A stretch of DNA of 64,000 nucleotides, taken from Ruminococcus sp. XPD3002 (GTDB lineage Bacteria > Bacillota > Clostridia > Oscillospirales > Ruminococcaceae). The notes beneath the pieces were generated by a model. That model ran no database searches, had not been told where the DNA came from, and saw only the letters and a list, made by a program, of their open reading frames with translations. The DNA is taken from positions 124,001-188,000 of the forward strand of contig FPJT01000002.1 of the NCBI GenBank assembly GCA_900119535.1, written 5' to 3'. This document shows, piece after piece, positions 15,551-25,261 of the stretch (positions are counted from its first letter, which is position 1; every line of letters starts with the position of its first letter). Position numbers and translations under genes: made by a program.

Positions 15551-16975
15551 TTATTGTTTTTTAGTCCAGCTGATATCCGAAATGGTAACGTCGTGAGCAC
15601 CGACAGCTGCGGCATTTCCGATATTTCCAAGCTGGAACTTGATATCGGCGGACATATCTCCCGTGAAAGTGATATCATAGCTGTATGCGGTGTCAGCGGC
15701 GCTGACGCTTACTTTTTCGTCAAGGTAACGGGTGTAGGCGCTGTCCTCGATGGTAACTATCATGTCACGTTCTGCGGTAGAAGATGCACGGAAGCTGAGG
15801 TTCCATGTTTCGCCTGCGTGGACATCCTGAGCGCGGATAAGTCCCATAACGCCGTATTCAAGGCTTCCCACATTGCCGATGCTTACAACTGAACAGCCGT
15901 CCTTGTTGGTGAGCCCTGCATCCGAACCTTCGGTGTAGAGTTCAAGCGAGCGTGAGGTCTGAACTGTAGGTGCAAAGTCCGAACCGTCCTTGCTGTATAC
16001 GCGGACGTAATCGATATCGAAACAGCGCTCGCCGTCTGCGAATGTAGCAGGATCACCGTAGATACCGTCAATGCCGTCGAAGTGACCTCCTACTGCAAGG
16101 TTGAGGATAATATAGAAATTCTGGTCGAACGGTGCAGGGTACTTCCTGTTTACGGAGTACCAGTCGGACTGTGTGCTGTAGAGAGTATCATCCACATACC
16201 AGCGCATCTCACTGCTGTCCCACTCTATGGAGTAGGTGTGCCAGTTTTCGGTGGAATTGCCCTCGGGGAAGATGTAGTCGTTGGTGAGGTATGTGTTATT
16301 TGGCCATACGTCGCCGAAATGGATAGTGCCGCAGATCTTGTCGGGAGTGCTTCCCCAGCCCTCCATAATATCTATCTCGCCCGAAGCCGCCCATGTACCG
16401 TAAACGCTGTCCTCGGGAAGCATCCATATCGCAGGCCAGAGGGACTTGCCCGAGTCGCACTTAGCCCTGACTTCTATACGTCCGCCGCATACAGAGAACT
16501 TGTTCTGAGTGCTAAGACGTCCCGAGGTGTATTCGTAGTTTCCCTGAACGGGATCGGACCAGTTCTCGTGACGTGCAGCGATAGTTAGGACGCCGTCTTT
16601 TACGGTGGTATTGCAGTCGGTGTAGAATTCCTGTTCGTTGTTGCCCCAGCCGCCTGTTATGTAGTTTCCTGCGGCATCGAGCTTCCAGTTGCCAAGCTCG
16701 TAGGACCACTTGGACATATCCAGCGAATCACCGTCGAATTCGTCGCTCCACTGAAGGGTGTAGCCGTTTCCGTCGGAGGGACGGCAGAACAGAAAGTCCT
16801 CCAGTTTTTTCATTGCTTTTTCGTTTCCTGAGTTCCTTGCGCCGATCATGTCGAAGGTGCTGACTATACCGTCACCGGAATAGTCCATATCAACGGCACA
16901 AAGCGCATTCAGGCTCATGCTGCCGAGAAGTGTCAGTACCGCAGAAGCACATGCGGTCAATTTTTTTATATTCAT
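15551..16975 (-). CDS. GH16 beta-glucanase with short N-terminal dockerin-like repeat and C-terminal CBM
   Basis: 474 aa. Signal peptide about 1-27. Next, a single Ca-binding dockerin loop (DMDYSGDGIVSTFDMIGARN) without an obvious second repeat. GH16 domain about 70-320 with the catalytic signature GEIDIMEGWG (about 199-208; nucleophile and acid/base Glu of ExDxxE both present). The C-terminal 130 residues look like a CBM4/9-type beta-sandwich. Likely acts on laminarin, lichenin or mixed-linkage glucan. Start at 16975 (GGAGG upstream). The start overlaps the stop of the acetyltransferase gene by 4 nt, so they share a transcript. Confidence 0.88.
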   Translation of the reverse strand: MNIKKLTACASAVLTLLGSMSLNALCAVDMDYSGDGIVSTFDMIGARNSGNEKAMKKLEDFLFCRPSDGNGYTLQWSDEFDGDSLDMSKWSYELGNWKLDAAGNYITGGWGNNEQEFYTDCNTTVKDGVLTIAARHENWSDPVQGNYEYTSGRLSTQNKFSVCGGRIEVRAKCDSGKSLWPAIWMLPEDSVYGTWAASGEIDIMEGWGSTPDKICGTIHFGDVWPNNTYLTNDYIFPEGNSTENWHTYSIEWDSSEMRWYVDDTLYSTQSDWYSVNRKYPAPFDQNFYIILNLAVGGHFDGIDGIYGDPATFADGERCFDIDYVRVYSKDGSDFAPTVQTSRSLELYTEGSDAGLTNKDGCSVVSIGNVGSLEYGVMGLIRAQDVHAGETWNLSFRASSTAERDMIVTIEDSAYTRYLDEKVSVSAADTAYSYDITFTGDMSADIKFQLGNIGNAAAVGAHDVTISDISWTKKQ

Positions 16976-17493
16976 GGTCTTCCTCCGTAAAAGTCCTGTT
17001 TTTTCATTATCATGTTGCATCTGCCCCACTTTTCATCGCCGAAGGGAAATGCTTCGGGAGTTGTATGCCTTTCGGTGAAGCCTGCACTTTCATAGCACTT
17101 TCTTGCTCTTTCGTTTGAGGTGAATACATTGAGCTGTACAGCGTCGGCTTTCAGCATACTGAAGCAGTATTCAGCGGCAAGCCTTACCATTTTCCTTCCG
17201 TAGCCATTGCCTCGCTGAGCGGGATCGATCATGACAAATGCAAGCATAGCCTCGTTGCTTTCGGGATTTATGGAACAGCATATAAAGCCGACTATAGTTC
17301 CGTCGTCGGCAGTTGCCACGAATGGACAGTCACCGTATTTCTGGTATATAAAGTCGAGAAAATCGGCGAAAGCCGTCTTTTCAAGGGGGTAAGGAGCGTG
17401 ATTTGCACTCCACATTGCGTGAGTTCTCTCATCGGTTATCCAGTTTTTTATGTAATCGAAATCTGCGGATAATATAAATGGTCTGAGCCGCAT
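16972..17493 (-). CDS. GNAT-family N-acetyltransferase
   Basis: 173 aa. GNAT fold with the acetyl-CoA binding segment FVMIDPAQRGNGYGRKMVRLA (RGxGxG/A type) and a C-terminal NVFTSNERARKCYESAGF motif. AGGAGG-like site upstream. Overlap with the GH16 gene suggests a two-gene operon, though no functional link is evident. Acceptor substrate unknown. Confidence 0.88.
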   Translation of the reverse strand: MRLRPFILSADFDYIKNWITDERTHAMWSANHAPYPLEKTAFADFLDFIYQKYGDCPFVATADDGTIVGFICCSINPESNEAMLAFVMIDPAQRGNGYGRKMVRLAAEYCFSMLKADAVQLNVFTSNERARKCYESAGFTERHTTPEAFPFGDEKWGRCNMIMKKQDFYGGRP

Positions 17494-17602
17494 AATAAAC
17501 CTCCTTTGTAACTCTGTGTTAAGGTCATTTTAGCATAAGCTCCGTATTTTGTCAACATAAATGCATATGAAAAATAAGAGGAAAAACGTATCAGTAAAGG
17601 CG

Positions 17603-17638
17603 AAAAAAAGACGTTTCCGCCGCAGTGGCAGAAACGTC
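17603..17638 (-). terminator. Terminator of the aldolase gene
   Basis: GACGTTTCC (17610-17618) against GAAACGTC (17631-17638); on the minus strand a run of seven Ts follows. Confidence 0.8.
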
Positions 17639-17706
17639 CTTCAGAAAAATCTTTGTTGCGGACCATAAGGTCCATACAGTTATATGAGATTGTAAGTATC
17701 AGCCGA

Positions 17707-18570
17707 TCAAGCCTTGTTAACGCTTCCGAAGAGTTCCATCTTCTCCTTGACCTTAGCCTTGATTGCCTCAACGCCGGGAGCAAGAAGCTTTCTTGGATCG
17801 AAGCCCTTACCCTGCTGATCCTTGCCTGCTTCAATATAGCCTCTTGTAGCCTCTGCGAATACGAGCTGGCACTCTGTGTTAACGTTGATCTTAGCAACGC
17901 CGAGAGAGATAGCCTTTGTGATCTGATCGTCAGGGATACCTGTACCGCCGTGGAGAACGAGTGGCATCTCGCCAACAGTCTTGTTGATTGCTTCGAGAGT
18001 ATCAAAGCTGAGGCCTTCCCAGTTTGCAGGATATACACCGTGGATGTTACCGATACCTGCTGCGAGGAAGTCTACGCCGAGATCAGCGATCTGCTTGCAC
18101 TCCTGAGGATCAGCGCACTCGCCCTTACCGATAACGCCGTCTTCCTCACCGCCGATAGCGCCGACCTCTGCCTCGATAGAAAGGCCGAGACCGTGAGCAA
18201 CGTTTACGAGCTCTGTAGTCTTAGCAACGTTCTCGTCGATCGGGAAGTGTGAGCCGTCGAACATGATAGAAGTAAATCCAGCCTTGATGCACTTGTAGCA
18301 GCCCTCATATGAGCCGTGATCGAGGTGAAGAGCAACCGGAACAGTGATGCCGAGAGACTTGTCCATAGCAGCAACCATAGCAGCAACTGTCTCGAAGCCG
18401 CACATATACTTGCCTGCGCCCTCAGAAACACCGAGGATAACAGGGGAATTGAGTTCCTGAGCAGTGAGAAGGATAGCCTTTGTCCACTCGAGGTTGTTGA
18501 TGTTGAACTGACCTACTGCATACTTGCCAGCTCTTGCTTTCTGAAGCATTTCTGTAGCTGAAACTAACAT
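17707..18570 (-). CDS. fba: Class II fructose-bisphosphate aldolase
   Basis: 287 aa. Zn-dependent aldolase of glycolysis. Class II motifs: VALHLDHGSYEGCYKCI (zinc His and catalytic Asp), EAEVGAIGGEEDG, VLHGGTGIPDDQI (zinc His), KINVNTECQL. Start at ATG 18570 with GGAGG 9 nt upstream. Monocistronic with a terminator on each side. Confidence 0.95.
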   Translation of the reverse strand: MLVSATEMLQKARAGKYAVGQFNINNLEWTKAILLTAQELNSPVILGVSEGAGKYMCGFETVAAMVAAMDKSLGITVPVALHLDHGSYEGCYKCIKAGFTSIMFDGSHFPIDENVAKTTELVNVAHGLGLSIEAEVGAIGGEEDGVIGKGECADPQECKQIADLGVDFLAAGIGNIHGVYPANWEGLSFDTLEAINKTVGEMPLVLHGGTGIPDDQITKAISLGVAKINVNTECQLVFAEATRGYIEAGKDQQGKGFDPRKLLAPGVEAIKAKVKEKMELFGSVNKA

Positions 18571-18693
18571 AAAAAAGATTCCTCCATATTTTTCAGTATA
18601 AGGCAGATAAAGCCCTATCGTTAACATTGTAACATACTTTTACTGAAATTGCAAGGGGTTATGATAAATTTAGCAAAAAGTGCAACAAAACAC

Positions 18694-18719
18694 AAAAAGG
18701 ACGCAAAAACGTCCTTTTT
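18694..18719 (-). terminator. Terminator after the zinc-ribbon protein gene
   Basis: Perfect 10-bp arms AAAAAGGACG (18694-18703) and CGTCCTTTTT (18710-18719), loop CAAAAA; A/T tracts on both sides make it potentially bidirectional. Confidence 0.85.
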
Positions 18720-18726
18720 GAAAAAA

Positions 18727-19191
18727 CTATATTTTTATCATTTCTCCGCCGCAGGAAGGACAGTTATCTTCGCCGGCTTTAACGAGATGTCCGCATGAAG
18801 GACACCTTATAAGGTTCTGTTTATAGAGCTTGCGCTGCATAACGAGATCGTTGTTGCATTTAAGGCAAGTCCGCTGAGTTCTTGATATCTCCATGCCGCA
18901 CTTGAAGCAGATAAGCTTCTTATCGGGGGAGTTATCCTGCTTTGCCGGATCGTTTCTGTGGAGCATATTGCGGACAGTCAGAGCAATTCCCACAATGACA
19001 ACGATGATGCCGACCACTATCAGGACGTTTGAGATGTTGATTATCTTCTGTGCCTGAGCGAGATCATGGTCAAAGTAATCGGTGCCGTTTCCGTAGGCTT
19101 TTGCGTCTTCGATGAGAGTCAGCCTCGATTCTTTCACGAAGTATCCGCTGAATGAGATCATTAAACCTGCTATTATAATAATTATCGACAT
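18727..19191 (-). CDS. Membrane protein with double zinc ribbon
   Basis: 154 aa. Two transmembrane helices (about 2-18 and 50-72), then a cytoplasmic tail with two zinc-ribbon modules: CFKCGMEIS..CLKC and CPSCGHLV..CPSCGG. GAGGTGA before the ATG. Such tails are common in uncharacterised Firmicute membrane proteins; function unknown. Confidence 0.75.
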   Translation of the reverse strand: MSIIIIIAGLMISFSGYFVKESRLTLIEDAKAYGNGTDYFDHDLAQAQKIINISNVLIVVGIIVVIVGIALTVRNMLHRNDPAKQDNSPDKKLICFKCGMEISRTQRTCLKCNNDLVMQRKLYKQNLIRCPSCGHLVKAGEDNCPSCGGEMIKI

Positions 19192-19333
19192 AAGATCACC
19201 TCAATAATATTATAGCTCTTATTGTGCATAGTGTCAACTGCTTTTAATACAAGGAGAATATTTTTGTCTAATCCTTATAATGGAAAATTCGGTTTTTTGT
19301 GTGTAGTTGCTAACCGTTAAGCTAAATAATAAG

Positions 19334-19359
19334 AAAAAACCGTACACATAAGTGTACGG
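19334..19359 (-). terminator. Terminator of the four-fold GH11-like gene
   Basis: CCGTACAC (19340-19347) / GTGTACGG (19352-19359), loop ATAA; six Ts follow on the minus strand. Confidence 0.9.
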
Positions 19360-19415
19360 CCTTTTCCATTTTATGAAGAGTTGTGTGAAAAGCTTATTTT
19401 ATGATGCTTCTTGTA

Positions 19416-22400
19416 TCACCATATTGAAGTCTGCTGATTTATCAGTGAGTAGCTTCCGTTGCAATCGAAGGCGTTGAACTTGATGCCCATGTATGTTGCA
19501 TCGTCTAAAGTAAGATTGATACCGCAATCAAGCAGTCCTGCAACAGCGCTTTTGATATCGACCTTTCTGCTGACTGTTTCTGAATCCGGATAATACCTAT
19601 TGGGCGAAGAAAGCAGGATATATCTTGTTAATCTGTTCGCCGCTGTAGTGGGATATTTTGTTTTTTCCTTGTAGACTGTATAAGTTTCGGTCTTAACTTT
19701 GATTGTACCTATCTTATCGGAATTTTCCGTAGGATTCCAGCCGCTGTAGTAATCTATTATATCAACTTCAGCCTGCTTGTTTTGGAAAAGAAGCTGAACA
19801 CCCAGATTCCATATGCTTGAAGAAGGTGCATCGACCGCAGCAGTGTATTCATAATCGACCAAAGCCCTGTGATTTAGCCCTAATTCTTCGATATTTTGAC
19901 CTGATGTAAATACAACATCGCTGTCAGAGTTCCATACGCCTCTCATGAGACCGCCGTGTTCGCCGAATCCGACCTTGACATCAGTATCGGTTCTGTAGCC
20001 TTTGTCTGCGAAAGCTTCAAAGATAAAACCATCAGCCTCGCCCTTTAAAGTGCCGTTAACATCCTGCATCTCGAATTCGGAATTGATCGTTTCAACGCTC
20101 TTTTTCTCGGTTATAAATGTTTTTGTGAGCTCGAGTGTTCCCGAACCGTTATCGGCATAAGCTGTAGCTGTAACTGTGTTTAACTTTCCGAGTTCTACTT
20201 CTTCAAATTTTGAAGCGGCTTTCAGGAAAGCGTTGATATTGATCTTGTCTGAGTAGAGAGTGTTGTAATTTTCAACTGAAGTGTGAGCAGAGCTTGATAC
20301 ACAGCTGTAGATGATGTGTGAACCGTCGCCCTGTTTTACGTATAACTTGTAGAGAGCGTTGTCCACAAAGATATCGCCTATGTATTTGCCGAAGTCGATG
20401 TTACCGCCATAGTGTTCGATAATATCGAATTCTGCATCGGGTTCAAAGAATACAGCTGTAGCACCTAATGCGAAACCGCCGCGGCTCTTGATATAGCAAT
20501 CATATTCAACGGTGAAGTCGTTTATTACGGGATAGGTCTGGCTTTCTATATGCTTGCATGAATCGAAGAAAGCCTGATGCTTTGTATCCCATTCGCCCTT
20601 GATCTGTTGACCGTCATATCCGAAACCTCCGCTGACTTTGTCAGTCTCATCCGAATTGAGAGGACGGTATATTGATGCTGTATAATCGTAGGATTCGAGC
20701 TTTTGTATCGTTTTGATATCTACCATTTCTTCAACGTTGGTGAGCTGTTCGGGTTCTTCAGGCTTATCCAGCTTGTTGAAAGGGATGCCGTTTATGATTA
20801 TATCATTCTTTTTGATGTATGCATCTCCGCCTTCGCTGTTTAAAGCTTCAACGCAGAGAGAAACATCGATAAACTGACCGATATCGCATTTTGCAATCTC
20901 GGACATAAGAGTAAGGCAATCGGTAACATTCACTGTACCTGAAATATAGTTGCGATTTTCCTGATCCAGCAGTCCGTCGCGGTTTACGCATACATATCTG
21001 TGGACAGTAGGTGAGGAAGTGGCAATTGTGTGGTATACATCATAGGTCTTGCCGTTTGAAGTGAAAGCACCGAGATTCTTGTATTTCTCAGTGGAATACA
21101 TGCTGTTATCGGTAAGTCCCTCGACTATATACCATTCGATGTAAGGATTCTTGCACCAGCCGTATACAGAGACTGAAGCGCCGCCGTGAGCTTCAAGCTC
21201 AGCGTCATAGTCCACGAGGATGTCACCTGTACTGAGGTCGAATTTACTTGGTCTTTCCGCCATTTCCGACATAAACAAAGCGTTATCTGTATCGATCCAG
21301 TTGCACATGTATGCGCCATCACGTTCAGAATACCAAGGGATGATCTCGGCGGTATCGTTCTGATCCTGATTCCATATACGGTAAGCGTATCCGTTTTTGA
21401 CTTCCTGACTGCTATACTCGAGATTTGGTTCTAAAGCTGTAACAGTAGTTACAGTGGTGGTTACAGCAGGCTTTGAAGCGGTAGTTCTCGGAACTTCGGT
21501 ACCTATTGGCTCTACATATGTGTCCACAAGGCGGTCTGTTTTTCCTGTAACGAATTTTGCAAGTCGGAGAAGGTCGTTTATTCTTACCTTTCCGTCGCCG
21601 TCGATGTCGGCTTCTGAAACAGCTTTCTCGTCGCCGAGTATCTTTGCGATCTCTTTGCGGAACAGTACAACGTCGAAAACGTTTACCTTCTTGTCGCCGT
21701 TTATATCGCCTTTTATAACGTCCTTGCCGCCGTCTATGATGATGTCATTCTTTGTGATACTGAATTTTCCGCTTTCTGCGTTAAAAGCCTCGATGCAGGT
21801 GTTTACGGAATAAAGCGGTATATCAACGTCCAGACCGCATTTCTTCCACGCCTTCATATGATCGTTGATACAGATATTTCCGCTTGCGGAAACCTGACCA
21901 TCGGATATGGGGTTGACTCTTCTTATGCTCCAGTACTGAACGATAGGCGGAGCGCCGGGAGAAGAATATATCTGGGTTTTATAAATATCGTAAGTGTTGC
22001 CGTTGGAGTCGAGTGAACCCATAGGCTTTGCATCCTTTGAAGGCAGTGTCCAGTTGCTTCTGCCGTCTATAATGAACCATTCAGTCTGAGAAGATACAGA
22101 ATCCTGTTTTTCAAACAATCCATAAGCTCCGTAGATAAAGGAATTAGTGACGTTCTTCGTGGAATAGACAGCTGAATCGGCGTCTATATCGACTGCGTAA
22201 TCAATATTGATCCTGCCGATATCACTGTATGTCTTACCCTGTTCTACGAACTCTTTTCCGACTGCCATGAAAGCATCGGTTATATTATCCCACGAACCTT
22301 TCAGAGTTCCCTGACTGCCTTTTTCGTACTTCAGACCTTTCAGATCATTGTCGCTGAAAAGTCTGTAATTATAGCCGTCATATTCAAAGTTATCGGTCAG

Positions 22401-22508
22401 TGATGCGGCTGCCTGAGCGGTTATTGTTTCTGATGCAGGAATGTATGGCAGTGCGCCGCCGAAAACACATAACGATGCAGTGATAAAGCTTAGCAATTGT
22501 TTTTTCAT
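19416..22508 (-). CDS. Secreted protein with four GH11-like domains and an internal dockerin
   Basis: 1030 aa from ATG 22508, chosen because AGGAGG abuts the earlier ATG at 22514. Signal peptide about 1-33. Four xylanase-11-like beta-jelly-roll domains: about 34-258, 365-575, 605-795 and 815-1030. A dockerin sits between the first two (KGDINGDKKVNVFDVVLFRK / ADIDGDGKVRINDLLRLAK), followed by a Thr-rich linker. Domains 1 and 2 keep both expected Glu positions (E143/E240 and E458/E554). Domains 3 and 4 keep the first Glu equivalent but have Thr (T782) and Asn (N1012) where the acid/base should be. Domains 3 and 4 may be binding modules. Tandem repetition to this degree is unusual for GH11. Confidence 0.78.
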   Translation of the reverse strand: MKKQLLSFITASLCVFGGALPYIPASETITAQAAASLTDNFEYDGYNYRLFSDNDLKGLKYEKGSQGTLKGSWDNITDAFMAVGKEFVEQGKTYSDIGRINIDYAVDIDADSAVYSTKNVTNSFIYGAYGLFEKQDSVSSQTEWFIIDGRSNWTLPSKDAKPMGSLDSNGNTYDIYKTQIYSSPGAPPIVQYWSIRRVNPISDGQVSASGNICINDHMKAWKKCGLDVDIPLYSVNTCIEAFNAESGKFSITKNDIIIDGGKDVIKGDINGDKKVNVFDVVLFRKEIAKILGDEKAVSEADIDGDGKVRINDLLRLAKFVTGKTDRLVDTYVEPIGTEVPRTTASKPAVTTTVTTVTALEPNLEYSSQEVKNGYAYRIWNQDQNDTAEIIPWYSERDGAYMCNWIDTDNALFMSEMAERPSKFDLSTGDILVDYDAELEAHGGASVSVYGWCKNPYIEWYIVEGLTDNSMYSTEKYKNLGAFTSNGKTYDVYHTIATSSPTVHRYVCVNRDGLLDQENRNYISGTVNVTDCLTLMSEIAKCDIGQFIDVSLCVEALNSEGGDAYIKKNDIIINGIPFNKLDKPEEPEQLTNVEEMVDIKTIQKLESYDYTASIYRPLNSDETDKVSGGFGYDGQQIKGEWDTKHQAFFDSCKHIESQTYPVINDFTVEYDCYIKSRGGFALGATAVFFEPDAEFDIIEHYGGNIDFGKYIGDIFVDNALYKLYVKQGDGSHIIYSCVSSSAHTSVENYNTLYSDKININAFLKAASKFEEVELGKLNTVTATAYADNGSGTLELTKTFITEKKSVETINSEFEMQDVNGTLKGEADGFIFEAFADKGYRTDTDVKVGFGEHGGLMRGVWNSDSDVVFTSGQNIEELGLNHRALVDYEYTAAVDAPSSSIWNLGVQLLFQNKQAEVDIIDYYSGWNPTENSDKIGTIKVKTETYTVYKEKTKYPTTAANRLTRYILLSSPNRYYPDSETVSRKVDIKSAVAGLLDCGINLTLDDATYMGIKFNAFDCNGSYSLINQQTSIW

Positions 22509-22691
22509 ATTCATCCTCCTTCTGTTGTAAAACGTTAATGCAGAATGACCTTAACGTCCCGTCAGACTGCGCTTATACTATTATTATATGGGACACTGCT
22601 TAAATAATCAAGACAATTCTTGCTTAAAGGAATGTCAAAACGCTCAATTATTGCGGTGAATTGTTACAATTTGTCATTTATAGCGATGAAA

Positions 22692-22717
22692 AAGCCGCAC
22701 CCGAAAGAGTGCGGCTT
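22692..22717 (-). terminator. Terminator of the GH11-CE1 gene
   Basis: AAGCCGCAC (22692-22700) / GTGCGGCTT (22709-22717), with five Ts following on the minus strand. It lies about 105 nt past the stop codon; nothing else is evident in 22509-22822. Confidence 0.85.
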
Positions 22718-22822
22718 ATCTGATTTGTCCCTTACAAGTTATAAAGTTATCCGATCATACGGAAATGTATTCAATGCAGTCCTCCAAAAAGTGTGCAGAT
22801 AAGGACTGCTTAAAAGTAGATA

Positions 22823-24943
22823 TCACGCTTTGAACAGATTCTTCATGTAGTTGTAGAACAGAGGCTTTCCGACAATTGCGTCGTGACCTGCGCCCGGAAC
22901 AGAGAACCAGTAGTGGTCTACACCGTTCTTCTCGAACTTCTGGTGATACTGCTCAGGGAAAGTTCCTACAACAAAGTCATTTGTTCCGCCGCCGATCATA
23001 AGGATGTACGGCTCCTTGCCTGACGGGAATCTGAAGTCTGAATCGCCCATTACCTTGCCGCTGAGATCATAGCTTCCACGGTGGTTGAGGAATGAATCCT
23101 GACACGGGAAGATACCGGGGGCAGGTGATGAAGCGCAGATATAACCGATCTTATCGGGAACCATAAGTCCGCAGTAGAGTGATTCTCTTCCGCCCATTGA
23201 GAAGCCTGCGATAGCAGTATTCTCACGTCCCTCGGCTACTGAATAGTGCTCGGACATATAAGGCATAAGGCTCTCTGTAAGATCGTATACGAAATCGTCA
23301 TAATGATCCATACCGGCCTGAGTTATAGAACCTCTTTCGGATGCGGGATCTGTGTACATCTGTGGGAATACGATGATGAATGGCTTTACCTCGCCTGATT
23401 CGATAAGAGCGGTAGCCATCTGACGAATATCCCAGCCTGAAGCGAGCATATCGTCCTCGCCGCCGCCTACACCATGATTCATGTAAAGCACAGGATATTT
23501 CTGGCTTTCTGAATAGTTCGGAGGCAGCCAAATATTTGCAGGCTTTTCACGGTTAGCCTTCTTTGAGAAATACTTGATCTTTGATGTTTTGCCCTTGTCG
23601 GAAGCGCTTCCGATATTTCCGGGAACATCCTTTGTGAAGTTGGATTTTACTAATTCCATATACTCCTTAGCAGAGCTTATGCTTCCTGAGGAAGGTGTGC
23701 TTGGTGTGCTTGGCGTGTCGTTATTATTGTTGGTTGGAGGCTGCTGCTGCTGCTGTGTACGCTCAGGGAATTTATTTATCTTTCCGAATATGAATTCCTG
23801 AAGAGTTACGATATCAGCTATTTCATAGCTTCCGTTGCCGTTTGTATCAGCTTCTTCTGTTGACTGTGCTCCTGCCATTGTCTTTAATAGGAGACTTCTT
23901 GCAGCGAGAACGTCAAAGGTATTTACCTTGCCGTCACCGTTGATATCGCCTATGATAACGTTTGACTGCGGCTGAGCCGGCTGAGGAGCCTGTGTAGGTG
24001 CCTCGGTAGCAGGCTGAGGTGCAGGATCGTTTCCCGGGAAAGTCCAGTTGCCCGGGAAGGTCCAGCCGTTTTCGCCATTGCCCGGGAAGGTCCAGTTGCC
24101 CGGCATCTGCCAGCCGGGATTGTTTGTATTGCTGTTTCCGGGAGTTTCGTTGTTGTTGCCCGGAGTTTCATTGTTGTTGCCGGTTTCGGGAGTTGTAGTG
24201 CTTGGTGAAGGACTTCCGCCCATAGTAAGAGCGTTCTTCTTTACCTTAGCTTCGCCGTTGGACATGTATCCCTCAATGTTAAGAGAAACTTCCCAGAGAG
24301 TACCGCTCATATCAAGATTTGCTTTTTCCCAGGCTGCAAAATGATCTGAAACGGTTACAGTGCCCTTGAGATTTGTCTGAGAGTAAGCCCTTGCAGGGTT
24401 TGTTGTGTTGACGCTCCAATACTGATCGAAGGTCTCTGTACCGTGGATAGAAGGCTGATTGACTCTTGTGGACTTATAGACGTTATAAGTCTTTCCGTCA
24501 AGGCTGAGAGTAGCCAGTCCGCCGCCCTGCTCTCCGGGTGGTCTCCAGTCGCCCCATGCTTCTACAATATAGTATTCTACAGTAGGATTCTCTGTCCAGC
24601 CGTACACACACATGTAGGAGTTGCCGTTCGGTGTGTAATCAACATCGTAATCAATGGTAATCTTGCCGTAAGTCTTGTAATTTTGCTTGTCTGTGAGCTT
24701 TTTTCCTGTACGGAATAAGCAGTTCTGAATACCGTTCCATGAGCATGAAAAGGCACCGCCTGTGCCGAGATCCATGGTGGTATTTCCCTGACCGCCCTGG
24801 TTCCACATTTCCCAGTCATAACCGTCAGAAGTTTTGCCCTTATCCTGCTCGACACCGGCCGATGCAGGAATTGCAGGAACACTGAGCGCACAAACCGCAG
24901 CCGCCAGTGAACCTGTTAACAGACATCTTAACTTCCTGTTCAT
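22823..24943 (-). CDS. Bifunctional cellulosomal xylanase/esterase: GH11-dockerin-CE1
   Basis: 706 aa. Signal peptide about 1-30. GH11 xylanase (about 34-243) with nucleophile E123 in TVEYYIVEAWG and acid/base E224 in LNIEGYMSNG. Gly/Asn/Pro-rich linker made of degenerate GNNNETPG and GNWTFPGN repeats (about 250-310). Central dockerin (about 335-400; GDINGDGKVNTFDVLAARSLL, ADTNGNGSYEIADIVTLQEF). C-terminal esterase of the CE1/feruloyl type (about 430-706) with nucleophile Ser in GFSMGGRES and the catalytic His in GAGHDAIV. Cuts xylan and removes acyl or feruloyl decorations in one polypeptide. AAAGGAGG upstream; its GH11 domain resembles the tandem protein downstream. Confidence 0.93.
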   Translation of the reverse strand: MNRKLRCLLTGSLAAAVCALSVPAIPASAGVEQDKGKTSDGYDWEMWNQGGQGNTTMDLGTGGAFSCSWNGIQNCLFRTGKKLTDKQNYKTYGKITIDYDVDYTPNGNSYMCVYGWTENPTVEYYIVEAWGDWRPPGEQGGGLATLSLDGKTYNVYKSTRVNQPSIHGTETFDQYWSVNTTNPARAYSQTNLKGTVTVSDHFAAWEKANLDMSGTLWEVSLNIEGYMSNGEAKVKKNALTMGGSPSPSTTTPETGNNNETPGNNNETPGNSNTNNPGWQMPGNWTFPGNGENGWTFPGNWTFPGNDPAPQPATEAPTQAPQPAQPQSNVIIGDINGDGKVNTFDVLAARSLLLKTMAGAQSTEEADTNGNGSYEIADIVTLQEFIFGKINKFPERTQQQQQPPTNNNNDTPSTPSTPSSGSISSAKEYMELVKSNFTKDVPGNIGSASDKGKTSKIKYFSKKANREKPANIWLPPNYSESQKYPVLYMNHGVGGGEDDMLASGWDIRQMATALIESGEVKPFIIVFPQMYTDPASERGSITQAGMDHYDDFVYDLTESLMPYMSEHYSVAEGRENTAIAGFSMGGRESLYCGLMVPDKIGYICASSPAPGIFPCQDSFLNHRGSYDLSGKVMGDSDFRFPSGKEPYILMIGGGTNDFVVGTFPEQYHQKFEKNGVDHYWFSVPGAGHDAIVGKPLFYNYMKNLFKA

Positions 24944-25212
24944 TTGAATTCCTCCTTTTGGATTAATTGAATAGAATAGATGCCCGTTTCCCCTTTTATA
25001 TTTCTTTAAATATATTATATTTCTGAATTATGAATTATGCAAGTCATTGTTTGTGAGATGTGGTGTGCAAATGTGCAAAAATTGCGGCATTAGCCGAAAC
25101 TGGGCGTTTCTTGCTATTAAAAACAAATATTATATCATAATTTAAGTATGGTCATCAACCCACAAAGTGAAGATTTGGTGGACAATCTGAATACCAATCT
25201 TTTTAACAGAAA

Positions 25213-25247
25213 AAAGCCATAAAGACGTTCTTCGTCCTTATGGCTTT
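25213..25247 (-). terminator. Terminator of the M23-dockerin gene
   Basis: 15-bp arms AAAGCCATAAAGACG (25213-25227) and CGTCCTTATGGCTTT (25233-25247) with one wobble; T-rich on the minus-strand side. The rest of 24944-25261 is AT-rich and presumably the promoter of the GH11-CE1 gene; no ORF seen. Confidence 0.9.
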
Positions 25248-25261
25248 AATTTGTATCGTTT

